DNA of 64,000 nucleotides, taken from contig JBJXGO010000194.1 of NCBI GenBank assembly GCA_046160345.1, positions 5,467 through 69,466 on the forward strand. Reading direction: 5' to 3'. Under the pieces are notes generated by a model, which was given only the letters and a program-made list of their open reading frames with translations, did no database searches and had not been told where the DNA came from. The DNA comes from M3007 sp046160345 (GTDB lineage: Bacteria > Bacteroidota > Bacteroidia > Chitinophagales > Saprospiraceae). This document shows positions 35,257 to 43,620 of this stretch, piece after piece; the first letter of the stretch is position 1; each line of letters begins with the position of its first letter. A program made the translations under genes and the position numbers.

Positions 35257-36828
35257 CTACAACCGCTTCTTCACTTTTATACCCATTTTCACCACGATTT
35301 TATTGGTTGCCAGGAGTTTAACAAAAGTGTTGCCGTCATTGGCCGTAGTGAAGGTGGTTTTGAGGATGGCATCTTTTGCGGTGCGGATGTGCTCAAACCG
35401 TTCTGTTGACATCGGTATGAACTCCTCGGTGCGTGTAATGCCTGTGGCAAGACCCTCTCCGTCGATCGGGGCAGACCTGATCACTTCTTTTGGCCCGCCC
35501 AGGAAGAGCGAATCGAGATGATTGAGCGCATCATCCCGGAAAAAGATCTGCATTTCAGCCGAAATGGGTGTGCCATTTTCGGTGACGAGTTTAAATTCCA
35601 CGTCTTCAATATTAGCTGAATCGAGGTTGCCAAAGTCGCCAAAATCCAGGTTCATGGTTTGTTCCGCGCCAAAATTTCTGACGGAGCCCTCAAGGACGAG
35701 CTCTACCCTGAGTTGGAGTTTTATATTGCTTTGGTCTGTAATAAATCCTATGAGGCTGGGGTCCAGTTGAGCATTGCTAATTCCATCCACCTCATAAATA
35801 AGGCGGGTGGGCTGACTGTTAAAAATATCAGCGATATTGGAATTGGTCTGGTCCAGCGTGATATCGGTGTATTTGGTTTGGCCCACCTCTCCCAAGATCC
35901 AGGCGGGGTAAGCAAAGTCTTTGTAATCAAAAGAGTCGTGTTCAAACACCCCATTGCTTAGGAGCGGGATCTCTTCGTCATTTTGGCCGATGAAACTGAG
36001 GTATTTTATCTGACCGCGGGTGGGGAATCCCCAGGAATTGCTTATCCGCATGGTCACTTTGGGATTTTTTACTTTCAAATCTCCTTTGAGCTCCGTTTGG
36101 TTGATGTCAATTTCAATGGTGTCGCGGGTAAGTTTGTACCACTGGAAACCCCAGTACCCTTCCACATAACTGAAGGTCATTTCCGAAGTGGCAGCAAAAG
36201 GGAAGCCTGGAACCTTTACCCGGACGTTGTCGGGGGTATAAGCAAAGTACTTGATTGTCAGGGTGTTGTTGCTTGATTCCAGGTGATATCCGGCAAGTGG
36301 AATTCCGGCTACCAAAAACGTTGAATCTGGAGGAATCAAAAATGGGTGTTGAAAAATCACCCCGTTTAAACTCATTTGAGTTATTTCAAAATACCCATGG
36401 AGTGTGTCATCGGTAGGGTTTTGCATAAAAAACCCGATTTTTCCGGAAAGGATGTCGGCCACTCGAATCGTAACGCCATCGGGCGATTGAATCGGATTTA
36501 CGATTACCGAATCCGTCAACAAAATGGGTACAGTGCCGCTCAAAAATTTGAAAATATCGCTGGCCGGTTTTTGTGCCACATCGCCAGAGTAAAAAAGCGT
36601 CATTGTGTTGTCGGCGTTCACAAAGATTGTATCGTCAGAAAGGCTGTCGCTTTGCAGCGTGAACAACAGGTCTTTCAGCAGCAATTCTGTGCTGAAGAGT
36701 GGAAAAGCGAACTCGGCAGTATGGTCTGCGAGTTCAAGGTTTTCAAAGTCAGACTTTTTGCACGCTGACCAGAGGGCAAGGCACATCGTAATGGCGAGTG
36801 CTAAGGGGAAAGAACGAAATTGGTGCAT
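35257..36828 (-). CDS. Large surface/periplasmic lipoprotein, unknown function
   Basis: 523 residues. Signal peptide with lipobox WSAC (Cys23 from ATG 36828) followed by KKSDF. The mature chain is beta-rich with repeated DxTI/FxVxxD strands and no catalytic motif. Segments such as GYWGFQWYKLTRDTIEIDIN and WGFPTRGQIKYLSF suggest a multi-domain adhesin or chaperone-like lipoprotein. No family recognised. Located upstream of a DUF5723 barrel gene on the same strand, with a -7 box (TAATTTTG) at 36866-36873. Confidence 0.75.
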   Translation of the reverse strand: MHQFRSFPLALAITMCLALWSACKKSDFENLELADHTAEFAFPLFSTELLLKDLLFTLQSDSLSDDTIFVNADNTMTLFYSGDVAQKPASDIFKFLSGTVPILLTDSVIVNPIQSPDGVTIRVADILSGKIGFFMQNPTDDTLHGYFEITQMSLNGVIFQHPFLIPPDSTFLVAGIPLAGYHLESSNNTLTIKYFAYTPDNVRVKVPGFPFAATSEMTFSYVEGYWGFQWYKLTRDTIEIDINQTELKGDLKVKNPKVTMRISNSWGFPTRGQIKYLSFIGQNDEEIPLLSNGVFEHDSFDYKDFAYPAWILGEVGQTKYTDITLDQTNSNIADIFNSQPTRLIYEVDGISNAQLDPSLIGFITDQSNIKLQLRVELVLEGSVRNFGAEQTMNLDFGDFGNLDSANIEDVEFKLVTENGTPISAEMQIFFRDDALNHLDSLFLGGPKEVIRSAPIDGEGLATGITRTEEFIPMSTERFEHIRTAKDAILKTTFTTANDGNTFVKLLATNKIVVKMGIKVKKRL

Positions 36829-36865
36829 ATCAGTATGGGAATTGGTCAAATTTATTCGGTGGGCA

Positions 36866-36873
36866 CAAAATTA
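36866..36873 (-). promoter_or_regulatory. -7 box upstream of the lipoprotein gene
   Basis: Minus-strand TAATTTTG, exact TAnnTTTG match, 37 bases before the ATG at 36828, squeezed into the 46-base gap after nspC. Confidence 0.45.
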
Positions 36874-36874
36874 C

Positions 36875-38017
36875 TCAAGAAAGCCTGTTCTTGTAATCTT
36901 TATAGCCAAAGCGTCGCACGACGTCTAACTTTCCATCGGGCCGAAGTATTGCGATGCTGGGGTGGGTTACCCCGTTGAAGGTCGAGGTTTTTACCATTGT
37001 GTAGTGAATCATGTCTTCAAAAACGACCTTTTCACCAATTTTCAAAGGTTTTTCAAAGGCATAGGCTTCCATAAAATCGCCGCTCAAACAACTTACTCCA
37101 CCGAGGCGAGCCACGTTTTTGTCTCCTTTTTCCACCAGATACTTTGCTCCTTGAATGCGTGGCCGATAGGGCATTTCGAGCGTATCAGGCATGTGGGCGG
37201 TGAAAGATACATCTAAGATAGCGGTGCGAAGGCCGCGGTTTTTTACAATATCCAATACGGTTGCCACCAATACGCCGGTGTCCCAGGCAAAAGCACTACC
37301 CGGCTCCAGAATGACCTGCAAATGCGGCCAGCGCTTCCGGAAAGATTTGAGTACGGAGATCAAATGTTCCACATCGTAGCCCTCGCGTGTCATGAGGTGC
37401 CCGCCACCAAAATTTACCCATTGTAGTTGTGGCAGAAATGCGCCGAATTGTTTTTCAAAATGCTCAAGCACCTGTTCAAGGTCTTGGCTCGAGCTTTCAC
37501 AAAGCACATGAAAATGTAACCCTTCAATGCCTTCGGGCAATTTTCCTTTAAAATTCTCAACAGGCTCTCCCAGGCGTGACCCAGGCGAGGCAGGGTTGTA
37601 AAGCGCCGTTCCAACGGGCGACCAACCGGGATTGACTCGAATACCCGGGCTGATTTTCTCTCGATAATTCAGTACCCGTTTTTGGTATTTTCGCCACTGC
37701 GCAATCGAATTGAACGTGATATGGCTCGAATATTGCAAAATTTTGCTAAATTCCCGGGGAATATAGGCCACCGCGTAGGTATGGGATTTTGTGTGCATCT
37801 CCTCATAGCATAACCGTGCTTCATGGAGTGAAGAAGCGGTGGCTCCGTGTACGTATTCGCGCACGATTGGAAAGGCGCTCCACATGGCAAACCCTTTGAA
37901 AGCAAGGATGATCTGTACGCCCGCCTCTTTTTGCACACGATCAATGATTTCCAGATTTTTGCGAAAACGCGACTCTTCGAGTACAAAGCAAGGGGAGAGG
38001 ATTTTTTTGATATCCAT
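36875..38017 (-). CDS. nspC: Carboxynorspermidine decarboxylase
   Basis: 380 residues. PLP-dependent fold-III decarboxylase that makes norspermidine or spermidine from the carboxy precursor. PLP Lys41 in LAFKGFAMW; HFHVLCESS; VNFGGGHLM (phosphate site) and LEPGSAFAWD; C-terminal active-site block GVSCLSGDFMEAY. ATG 38017 is chosen; an upstream TTG at 38032 is possible. Only 19 bases separate it from rloB-like 38037, so it is probably transcribed with the defence-like pair. No carboxynorspermidine synthase is in the window. Confidence 0.95.
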   Translation of the reverse strand: MDIKKILSPCFVLEESRFRKNLEIIDRVQKEAGVQIILAFKGFAMWSAFPIVREYVHGATASSLHEARLCYEEMHTKSHTYAVAYIPREFSKILQYSSHITFNSIAQWRKYQKRVLNYREKISPGIRVNPGWSPVGTALYNPASPGSRLGEPVENFKGKLPEGIEGLHFHVLCESSSQDLEQVLEHFEKQFGAFLPQLQWVNFGGGHLMTREGYDVEHLISVLKSFRKRWPHLQVILEPGSAFAWDTGVLVATVLDIVKNRGLRTAILDVSFTAHMPDTLEMPYRPRIQGAKYLVEKGDKNVARLGGVSCLSGDFMEAYAFEKPLKIGEKVVFEDMIHYTMVKTSTFNGVTHPSIAILRPDGKLDVVRRFGYKDYKNRLS

Positions 38018-38036
38018 AAAATTGCTATTCAAGGCT

Positions 38037-38747
38037 TCACTTGTTAGGAAGCGTAAAATGAGGGGGCTCTAAATTGAAGATTCGTTGCAAAAGGAGATGT
38101 AAACGTGTACAAAATTGGTCGGTATTCCAATGGTTTTCTTCTAATCGCATCTCAAATGCTCTGCTTACAGCAATTGGGATTTGAGGAAGAAAGACTGAAG
38201 AAACGTAGTCTTTGCGATAACTTCTCCCCCCGGCGTTTTTGACGCTTATGTTGAGTTCGTATTCCGAACATGTACGGTTTCCGGGATTATCGCGTCTATT
38301 TATGAGAAGAGCGGATTGTTGTTCGGGTGAAAATTCATTGAGGTCCCGAAGATGTAAAAGCAACCATAATTCGAAGCAAGGGGTGGTCATACAGAATTCG
38401 TATCCTTTTTCTCGACACCGCTTGTCGGCTTCCGCTATGTTCCACACTTTTATGTTGTCGCGATCAATTAGGCACCAAAGTTCATCGCCTTCTTTAAGCG
38501 TATATTTTTGACGATACTCGTCCAGAGTCTTAATTACATCTTGAGCATCCCCGCTTGTCCCTTTTGGTCGTTCTAACGGCTCTATTTTTATTAGTCGTCC
38601 TATTCTTAAACTTTCAAGAAGCGCCTTAATTTGTTGAAAATAAAGCACTTCTGTCACCTCTCCCTCTGCTGCCAAGACAAAAATGACATATGGGTCTTTT
38701 GATTGCCCGCCACTTTTTCTAACCAAACCTTTTCGTTCTCTTGGCAT
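38037..38747 (-). CDS. RloB-like protein (Toprim-type nuclease)
   Basis: 236 residues. N-terminal VIFVLAAEGEVTEVLYF carries the conserved Glu pattern (EGExTExxYF) and LWCLIDRDNIKVW supplies the DxD of a Toprim fold. TTPCFELWLLLHL and a C-terminal helical part complete the RloB family layout. In RloAB/AbiL-type systems this protein is the likely nucleic-acid-cutting effector controlled by the ATPase. It begins 7 bases after the ATPase gene ends, so the two form one unit. Confidence 0.88.
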   Translation of the reverse strand: MPRERKGLVRKSGGQSKDPYVIFVLAAEGEVTEVLYFQQIKALLESLRIGRLIKIEPLERPKGTSGDAQDVIKTLDEYRQKYTLKEGDELWCLIDRDNIKVWNIAEADKRCREKGYEFCMTTPCFELWLLLHLRDLNEFSPEQQSALLINRRDNPGNRTCSEYELNISVKNAGGRSYRKDYVSSVFLPQIPIAVSRAFEMRLEENHWNTDQFCTRLHLLLQRIFNLEPPHFTLPNK

Positions 38748-38754
38748 GGTAAGT

Positions 38755-40116
38755 TTAGTTTTGGCTCCAACCTAGCTGGTTTGTGTCGGAGATAAAAGGA
38801 ATGGCGCCATAACGACCTTGTAGATAGGCCTTTCGGATTTCAGTGTCGAAACGGGGCTTGAATTCTTCGAGTGAATAGAGGTGGGAAGCCCCATCGGTAG
38901 ATTTTTCTACAAACCAAATCTCGTCCCTTCTTAATAGATCCAAGTCTAATAGGCTAGATTCATGAGTTGTTAAAACAAGCTGGCTGAATGGTTGTCCTGT
39001 ACTAGATAAAAAAGCCTCTATAAATTTGCGAGTAAGCTCGGGATGGAGACTTCGATCAATTTCATCTACTATATAAGTTAAGGGGGGAACACCTTTGATG
39101 TTTAGTCCAATCAGAATTGGAATAAGATCAAACAGTCGACGTGTTCCGTCAGATTCATCCTCAAATTCAAATGAAACAGCATCTTCGCCATGATGCCCTA
39201 AATGTTTGGTCATAATTTTTTCAGCTATCATTTTCCCATCCTCATCTTTTTTTAGCAATACTTTTTTGCCTCCTAATTGCATAGAAACTGTGCCAGCCTC
39301 TACTAAATCTGCCTCAATTTTAGCTCGCCTTTTAGAAGAAAACCTTGATAAGGTTTCGTCTGCATTGATTTGATGATTTTCAAAACCCATGATATCGGTT
39401 TTGAAATATTTCAATAATTCACAATAGGCATCTTTAACATTTTCGTTTTGAAAAACAGTATGCATTTCACCATACAAAGAATGAGGCCAAATGAGCACAA
39501 GGCTATTATCAATCCAATCGTATGCATCGTGAAAAGACTCAAATCCTTCGGATTTTTTACTTCCTAAAACAGAAAGCAGTAATTGATCCTCTGAAAGATC
39601 ATTCGCATAAACATCAAACCTAGTGGAATGCTTACCTTTTAATGGTGGTTTGGAAGAAAAAACAGAGTTCCCATTAGGTTCGACTTTTCTTTCAAAGATC
39701 GCCTTGTCGGTAGTTTTTTTTACCTCAAACAACCATTCCTCCGCTATTTTTTTGCTATTTAATAATAATTCAAACCCATAGGAATAGATTCTTTCCCCGG
39801 CTTTAAACTCAAATTCAAATTTACTCAAATGGTGTTCTGCACTCTTTTTAAGTCGAAATTGTTGGTTATGGCTTGGTGTGTTTATTAAACCATTTATTGT
39901 AACGTTTTTCGCAAAATCAATGGCTTTAATCAAGTTAGATTTTCCTGAACCATTTGCTCCATAGATTAATGCTGACCTAACCACGTCAATTGATCCACTT
40001 CCTGAACTTAATTGCGTTACATGACTTGCAGAGCTTTTTACTTGGCCTGCCAACATCGAAAACTCTTCTTCCTTGTTAAAAGAAAGAAAATTAGAAACTC
40101 TAAAACTTAGGAGCAT
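38755..40116 (-). CDS. AAA/SMC-type ATPase of an RloA/AbiLi-like defence system
   Basis: 453 residues. N-terminal LLSFRVSNFLSF and Walker A GANGSGKS at 53-60. An insertion-rich middle lies before Walker B YIVDEIDRSLHPEL, with a D-loop and switch His in LTTHESSLLD. The end (RKAYLQGRYGAIPFI) is the usual C-terminus of AAA_21-type defence ATPases. The DNA is visibly more AT-rich than the flanking genes, suggesting import. Followed within 8 bases by the RloB-like gene. Confidence 0.9.
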   Translation of the reverse strand: MLLSFRVSNFLSFNKEEEFSMLAGQVKSSASHVTQLSSGSGSIDVVRSALIYGANGSGKSNLIKAIDFAKNVTINGLINTPSHNQQFRLKKSAEHHLSKFEFEFKAGERIYSYGFELLLNSKKIAEEWLFEVKKTTDKAIFERKVEPNGNSVFSSKPPLKGKHSTRFDVYANDLSEDQLLLSVLGSKKSEGFESFHDAYDWIDNSLVLIWPHSLYGEMHTVFQNENVKDAYCELLKYFKTDIMGFENHQINADETLSRFSSKRRAKIEADLVEAGTVSMQLGGKKVLLKKDEDGKMIAEKIMTKHLGHHGEDAVSFEFEDESDGTRRLFDLIPILIGLNIKGVPPLTYIVDEIDRSLHPELTRKFIEAFLSSTGQPFSQLVLTTHESSLLDLDLLRRDEIWFVEKSTDGASHLYSLEEFKPRFDTEIRKAYLQGRYGAIPFISDTNQLGWSQN

Positions 40117-40139
40117 TGTAGTAAATTTGCTGCAAGGTA

Positions 40140-40154
40140 TGTGATTTTTTCACA
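40140..40154. promoter_or_regulatory. TGTGA-N5-TCACA inverted repeat upstream of the ATPase gene
   Basis: A perfect 5-base inverted repeat with a 5-base T-only spacer, 24 bases before the ATPase start. The half-sites are those of CRP/FNR-family sites, but the usual spacer is six bases. Possible operator. Confidence 0.3.
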
Positions 40155-40172
40155 CCAAATAAAAATTATTTG

Positions 40173-41486
40173 TCAAATCAACCCCCTCGATTTTAATTCC
40201 AGGTATTTATTAATTGTGTTCAAGGTTAAATCCTGCGGCTTCGTCAGTACAGCCTGAATGCCGTATTGCCGCAGCTTTGTCACCATTTCCCGTTTGTCCT
40301 GCAGGAATTGCCGTGCCACGGTTTGGCGGTACACATCAGCAGTGGTGAGCACGGTTTCGGCGGCTAGTTTGCGGATTTCCGTGTTTTCAAAGAATACCAC
40401 TACGAGCAAGTGTGCCCTGCTAAGCCGCCGTAAAGTGGGCAAAGCACGCTCCAGGGCGTAACTGCTCTCAAAATTGCTGAATAAGATCAACAGCGACCGC
40501 GCGCCAATAAGCCTACGAACCGCTTCGTAAAGCAGTTCGTAGTTGGATTCGCCAGGTCGTTCTTTTTCACGGTAAAGGCTTTCAAGAATACGGTTTAGCT
40601 GCCCCGAATCACGCTCTGCTTTGATCGTGGCGCCCATCACATCCGAAAAAGTAAGCAGTCCTGCTTTGTCCTGTTTTTTCAGGATAATATTGCTGATAGC
40701 GAGACTTGTATTGATGGCGTAATCCATCAAACTCAAGCCTTCAAAGGGCATTCGCATGGCCCGGCTTTTGTCCACGATGCAATACACCTGCTGACTGCGT
40801 TCGTCTTCGTACTGGTTTACCATCAGGGTTGCGCGCCGACTACTTGCTTTCCAGTTGATGCTGCGGAAATCGTCGCCCTGTACATAGTTTTTTATCTGTT
40901 CAAACTCATAGGAATGACCGATCCGACGCATTTTTTTGATGCCTGTATCGTGCGCGATATGCCGCATGGCCCGGAGTTCGTACTGTTTCATCTGGAGGAT
41001 GCTGGGATACACATCCACGTTTTGCGGGTGTTCAATGATCAACCTGCGTTCTACAAGACCAAGGCGAGTGGAGGCAAAAACATTCAGATTCCCAAATGAA
41101 TAAACGCCACGGGTCAGCGGCACCAGTTTGTTTTCGGCGAGATAAGCTTGGCCGGGTGGCAAGCTTATTTTTACTTCAAAATCTCTTTTCTGAAACTGGA
41201 TCGGAAGTTCATCGGCAATGCTCAGGTTCAGGAATATATCCCCCTGGTTTTCTACAAACAAGCTCACCGTGTTTGGATCCGAAAGGGAAAATACGGGATT
41301 GAGTTCCCGTCTGCAGAGCACTTTTGGTTTCCGAAAAAAGAGCAGCATCCAGTCAGTCAGCGCCAGTGCCAAAAATCCAACAAACGCCGTTTGTGCCAAA
41401 GGAAACAGCCATCCAAATGGATAAGACAGCGCAAATATCGCCGCAGATGCGCCAAAAAGCCAGAAGAAACGGTTGGTTAAGTACAA
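40173..41486 (-). CDS. DUF58 (vWA-like) membrane protein
   Basis: 437 residues. Two N-terminal transmembrane helices (about 7-25 and 29-50) precede a beta-sandwich and the DUF58 block near 205-225 (YVQGDDFRSINWKASSRRATLMVNQYEDE). A vWA-like domain follows (CIVDKSRAMRMP in place of a full DxSxS). Family members are often next to MoxR ATPases; no moxR gene is present here. Third in the minus-strand run after the adaptor and the small membrane protein. Confidence 0.92.
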   Translation of the reverse strand: MYLTNRFFWLFGASAAIFALSYPFGWLFPLAQTAFVGFLALALTDWMLLFFRKPKVLCRRELNPVFSLSDPNTVSLFVENQGDIFLNLSIADELPIQFQKRDFEVKISLPPGQAYLAENKLVPLTRGVYSFGNLNVFASTRLGLVERRLIIEHPQNVDVYPSILQMKQYELRAMRHIAHDTGIKKMRRIGHSYEFEQIKNYVQGDDFRSINWKASSRRATLMVNQYEDERSQQVYCIVDKSRAMRMPFEGLSLMDYAINTSLAISNIILKKQDKAGLLTFSDVMGATIKAERDSGQLNRILESLYREKERPGESNYELLYEAVRRLIGARSLLILFSNFESSYALERALPTLRRLSRAHLLVVVFFENTEIRKLAAETVLTTADVYRQTVARQFLQDKREMVTKLRQYGIQAVLTKPQDLTLNTINKYLELKSRGLI

Positions 41487-41533
41487 AGATTTAGCGTTGA
41501 GGATATTAGGTTGTTATGAACGGCTTAAGTTCC

Positions 41534-42013
41534 TTATTGATTTAGCACAAACGCTGTGTAGGAGCGCCCCCGCTTTTCTGCAAAAAAATCAAATATGAGC
41601 ATTACAAACCCTTGACCAAACAATCCCGCGCCCATTCCTTTCGTGAAATTAACTTCTTTGTTCAACAAGATAATAGCAAGCCCAAGAACGATAAAGGCAA
41701 TTTCGATCCATTTGATACGTACAAAATTGCGCATAACCCCTTCCATACGATGGGATTCTAGTTTGCGAAATTCGGCCGGAGATTCAGCGTAGAGTTTTTT
41801 CAAATCCTCTGCCTGAAAATCGCTACGGCGTGCTACCGTGGCGCCCACCATGATCTCCACAAATCCGATGGCCACCAAGGGGATGGAAAGGCCAGTATAA
41901 AACGGAGCTCCGGCGCTCAACAACACGCCGCCTCCAACCGAACAAGCCACGATCCCGATTGCCATTGCTACAAAGCCCCCCTGTTTTTCTGCCTGGAAAT
42001 AAGATTCGATCAT
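41534..42013 (-). CDS. Small four-helix membrane protein, unknown function
   Basis: 159 residues. Hydrophobic segments at about 12-33, 41-60, 105-118 and 126-146, with a charged amphipathic stretch (ARRSDFQAEDLKKLYAESPAEFRKLE) between the second and third. No family recognised. Placed 27 bases after the efflux adaptor gene and 47 before DUF58, so probably co-transcribed. Confidence 0.7.
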   Translation of the reverse strand: MIESYFQAEKQGGFVAMAIGIVACSVGGGVLLSAGAPFYTGLSIPLVAIGFVEIMVGATVARRSDFQAEDLKKLYAESPAEFRKLESHRMEGVMRNFVRIKWIEIAFIVLGLAIILLNKEVNFTKGMGAGLFGQGFVMLIFDFFAEKRGRSYTAFVLNQ

Positions 42014-42040
42014 ATGTTTTATTGTTTTCAGCCAACTATT

Positions 42041-43093
42041 TTATTCAACCTTCGAAAACGTCACCACCGCATTCGGGCGAAGGAATAGCATCCCGGTGGT
42101 ACAAACTGTATCGCCGGCTTCAAGGCCTTCTGTAATTTCGATCATGCCAGCCTGACGAATTCCTGTTTTCACCAGAACAAAACTTGCTTTACCATCTTTA
42201 CAAAGAATTACTTTTTTGTCGCGGGCTTGGGGGATAATTGCCTGGTTGGGAATGAGCAATGCCTGCGCTTTATTTCCAACAGATAAGCTGACCTCTGCAT
42301 AAGCACCCGGCAACAAGCCCCTGCTATCTGTTACAGCGGCACGAACCTGTAAATCGCGAGACCCTTCAGCAATTCGTTGCTCAGTCGCCAGCACAGAGGC
42401 CTTGTGCGAAGTATTGCCACCGGCTACTGAAAACTCCAGAGCTTGCCCCATGCGGATTTGCTGACTATATTTTTCAGGTACCGCAAAATCGAGTTTGAGC
42501 GATGAGGCAGAGCGCAGGGTCGCAACAGCTGTGGCCGGCGTCACGTATGCCCCGGGACTGATGCGCCGCAATCCAAGTATGCCATCATAGGGCGCTCGGA
42601 GTTCGGTTTTACCAATATTTACACGCAAAAGTTCGATGTCAGCCTTAAAAGTTTGAGTTTGAAGCACCGCCAGGTCGTATTCTTGTTGGCTCACACCCTT
42701 TACTTTAAGCAGTTCAGCGAGCCGCTGTTCGGTTATTTCTGCTTGCTTGAGTTGGGTTTCAAGTTTTCGAAGCTGGGTTTTCAGGTCTTCATCAAATATT
42801 TTCAGGAGCAGATCTCCTTTTCGCACTGCCCGGCCTTCAGGCAGGTTTAGGCTCACAACCCGCCCCGAAGATTCAGGATGTAGTTCAGTTTGTTCAGCCG
42901 GCACAAGCGTGCCGCTGGCCGTAACCTGCTCTGTCAGAATGCTGGGCTTTGCAATAAAGCCTTCAACAGCAGATACGCTGAGCGAGGCGCTCTTGGGTTG
43001 GGTACTGTTGCTGGAAACAGGCGCGTTCTTGTCAGTTTTCCCACAGGAGAAAGTGAAAAGGGCTAATATAAAAATTGAAAATATATACTTCAT
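42041..43093 (-). CDS. RND-type efflux periplasmic adaptor (membrane fusion protein)
   Basis: 350 residues. Lipoprotein signal with FSC lipobox (Cys17). HlyD/MFP architecture: half lipoyl motif LHPESSGRVVSLNLPEGRAVRKGDLLLKI, a coiled-coil hairpin (about 105-150), second lipoyl half LRAPYDGILGLRRISPGAYV, then beta-barrel and membrane-proximal domains. Such adaptors link an RND pump to TolC, but neither a pump nor an outer-membrane factor is encoded next to it. A TATTTTTG box lies at 43155-43162. Confidence 0.93.
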   Translation of the reverse strand: MKYIFSIFILALFTFSCGKTDKNAPVSSNSTQPKSASLSVSAVEGFIAKPSILTEQVTASGTLVPAEQTELHPESSGRVVSLNLPEGRAVRKGDLLLKIFDEDLKTQLRKLETQLKQAEITEQRLAELLKVKGVSQQEYDLAVLQTQTFKADIELLRVNIGKTELRAPYDGILGLRRISPGAYVTPATAVATLRSASSLKLDFAVPEKYSQQIRMGQALEFSVAGGNTSHKASVLATEQRIAEGSRDLQVRAAVTDSRGLLPGAYAEVSLSVGNKAQALLIPNQAIIPQARDKKVILCKDGKASFVLVKTGIRQAGMIEITEGLEAGDTVCTTGMLFLRPNAVVTFSKVE

Positions 43094-43154
43094 TTAAAGA
43101 AAATTCTGGTTTTCAGAAAGGGATGATCTTGCGTGCAGGATGAAAAATTTGGCC

Positions 43155-43162
43155 CAAAAATA
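43155..43162 (-). promoter_or_regulatory. -7 box upstream of the efflux adaptor
   Basis: Minus-strand TATTTTTG, exact TAnnTTTG match, 61 bases before the ATG at 43093; no clear -33 box. Confidence 0.4.
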
Positions 43163-43492
43163 GCAAACCCGCTCAATGGGAAAGGGTTTAATATTTTCGT
43201 TTTTATTTTAATTGCCGAGGCTGAATTAATTGATAAAATGAAACGAAGGCGTTTTAGAGCAAGGCAAGGCGTTTTTTGAACGCTTGGCCACTGATACCCT
43301 TTCCTAGCACATGCATCCTTGATAGAGGTTGGCAAAAGCCGTTGTTCAGGTTACCGTCGATCTGGGCACAAAACGTTGATTTTCAAATCGAAACTTGCCA
43401 GCATATTTTTCAACTAAAAAAATAATTGGGCAATATAACAACTGATTATCAACAAGTTAAGTCAAATCGTTCAAAAAACTTTTGACCCAGCC

Positions 43493-43523
43493 TTGCACAG
43501 CGAAGAAGCCCGTTTTACATTTG
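43493..43523 (+). promoter_or_regulatory. Promoter of the rplM-rpsI operon
   Basis: TTG at 43493-43495 and TACATTTG at 43516-43523 with 20 bases between them. Predicted start near 43530, giving a leader of about 90 bases. Confidence 0.6.
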
Positions 43524-43525
43524 CG

Positions 43526-43593
43526 CCCTCTTTGAGGAAGAGGGGCATTAAATCTCGCGGGCTTTTATCAAACTTACGAGATTTTTCAAGCCC
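43526..43593 (+). promoter_or_regulatory. Structured rplM leader, possible autoregulatory RNA
   Basis: First a small CCCTCTT/AAGAGGG-type hairpin at the start of the transcript. Then an 8-base helix AAATCTCG (43550-43557) with CGAGATTT (43577-43584), whose loop contains GGGCTT (43559-43564), exactly complementary to AAGCCC at 43588-43593. The two helices would form a pseudoknot or be mutually exclusive. Position suggests feedback control by L13 or S9; no Rfam match could be tested. Confidence 0.45.
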
Positions 43594-43620
43594 AATCAAA
43601 CGTTACAAATTTTACAAAAA

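Larger units (their letters stand above)
43094..43620. other. Intergenic region between the adaptor gene and rplM
   Basis: 527 bases with divergent transcription. A minus-strand -7 box lies at 43155-43162 (adaptor gene), and the rplM promoter and structured leader at 43493-43620. Two direct copies of AAGGCGTTTT occur near 43240-43275. Nothing else recognisable was found between about 43280 and 43480. Confidence 0.6.

Noticed and set aside
43094..43620. tRNA or other small RNA gene in the largest intergenic gap
   Set aside because: No cloverleaf-like set of stems or TTC-type loop could be found. Only promoters and the rplM leader are supported.
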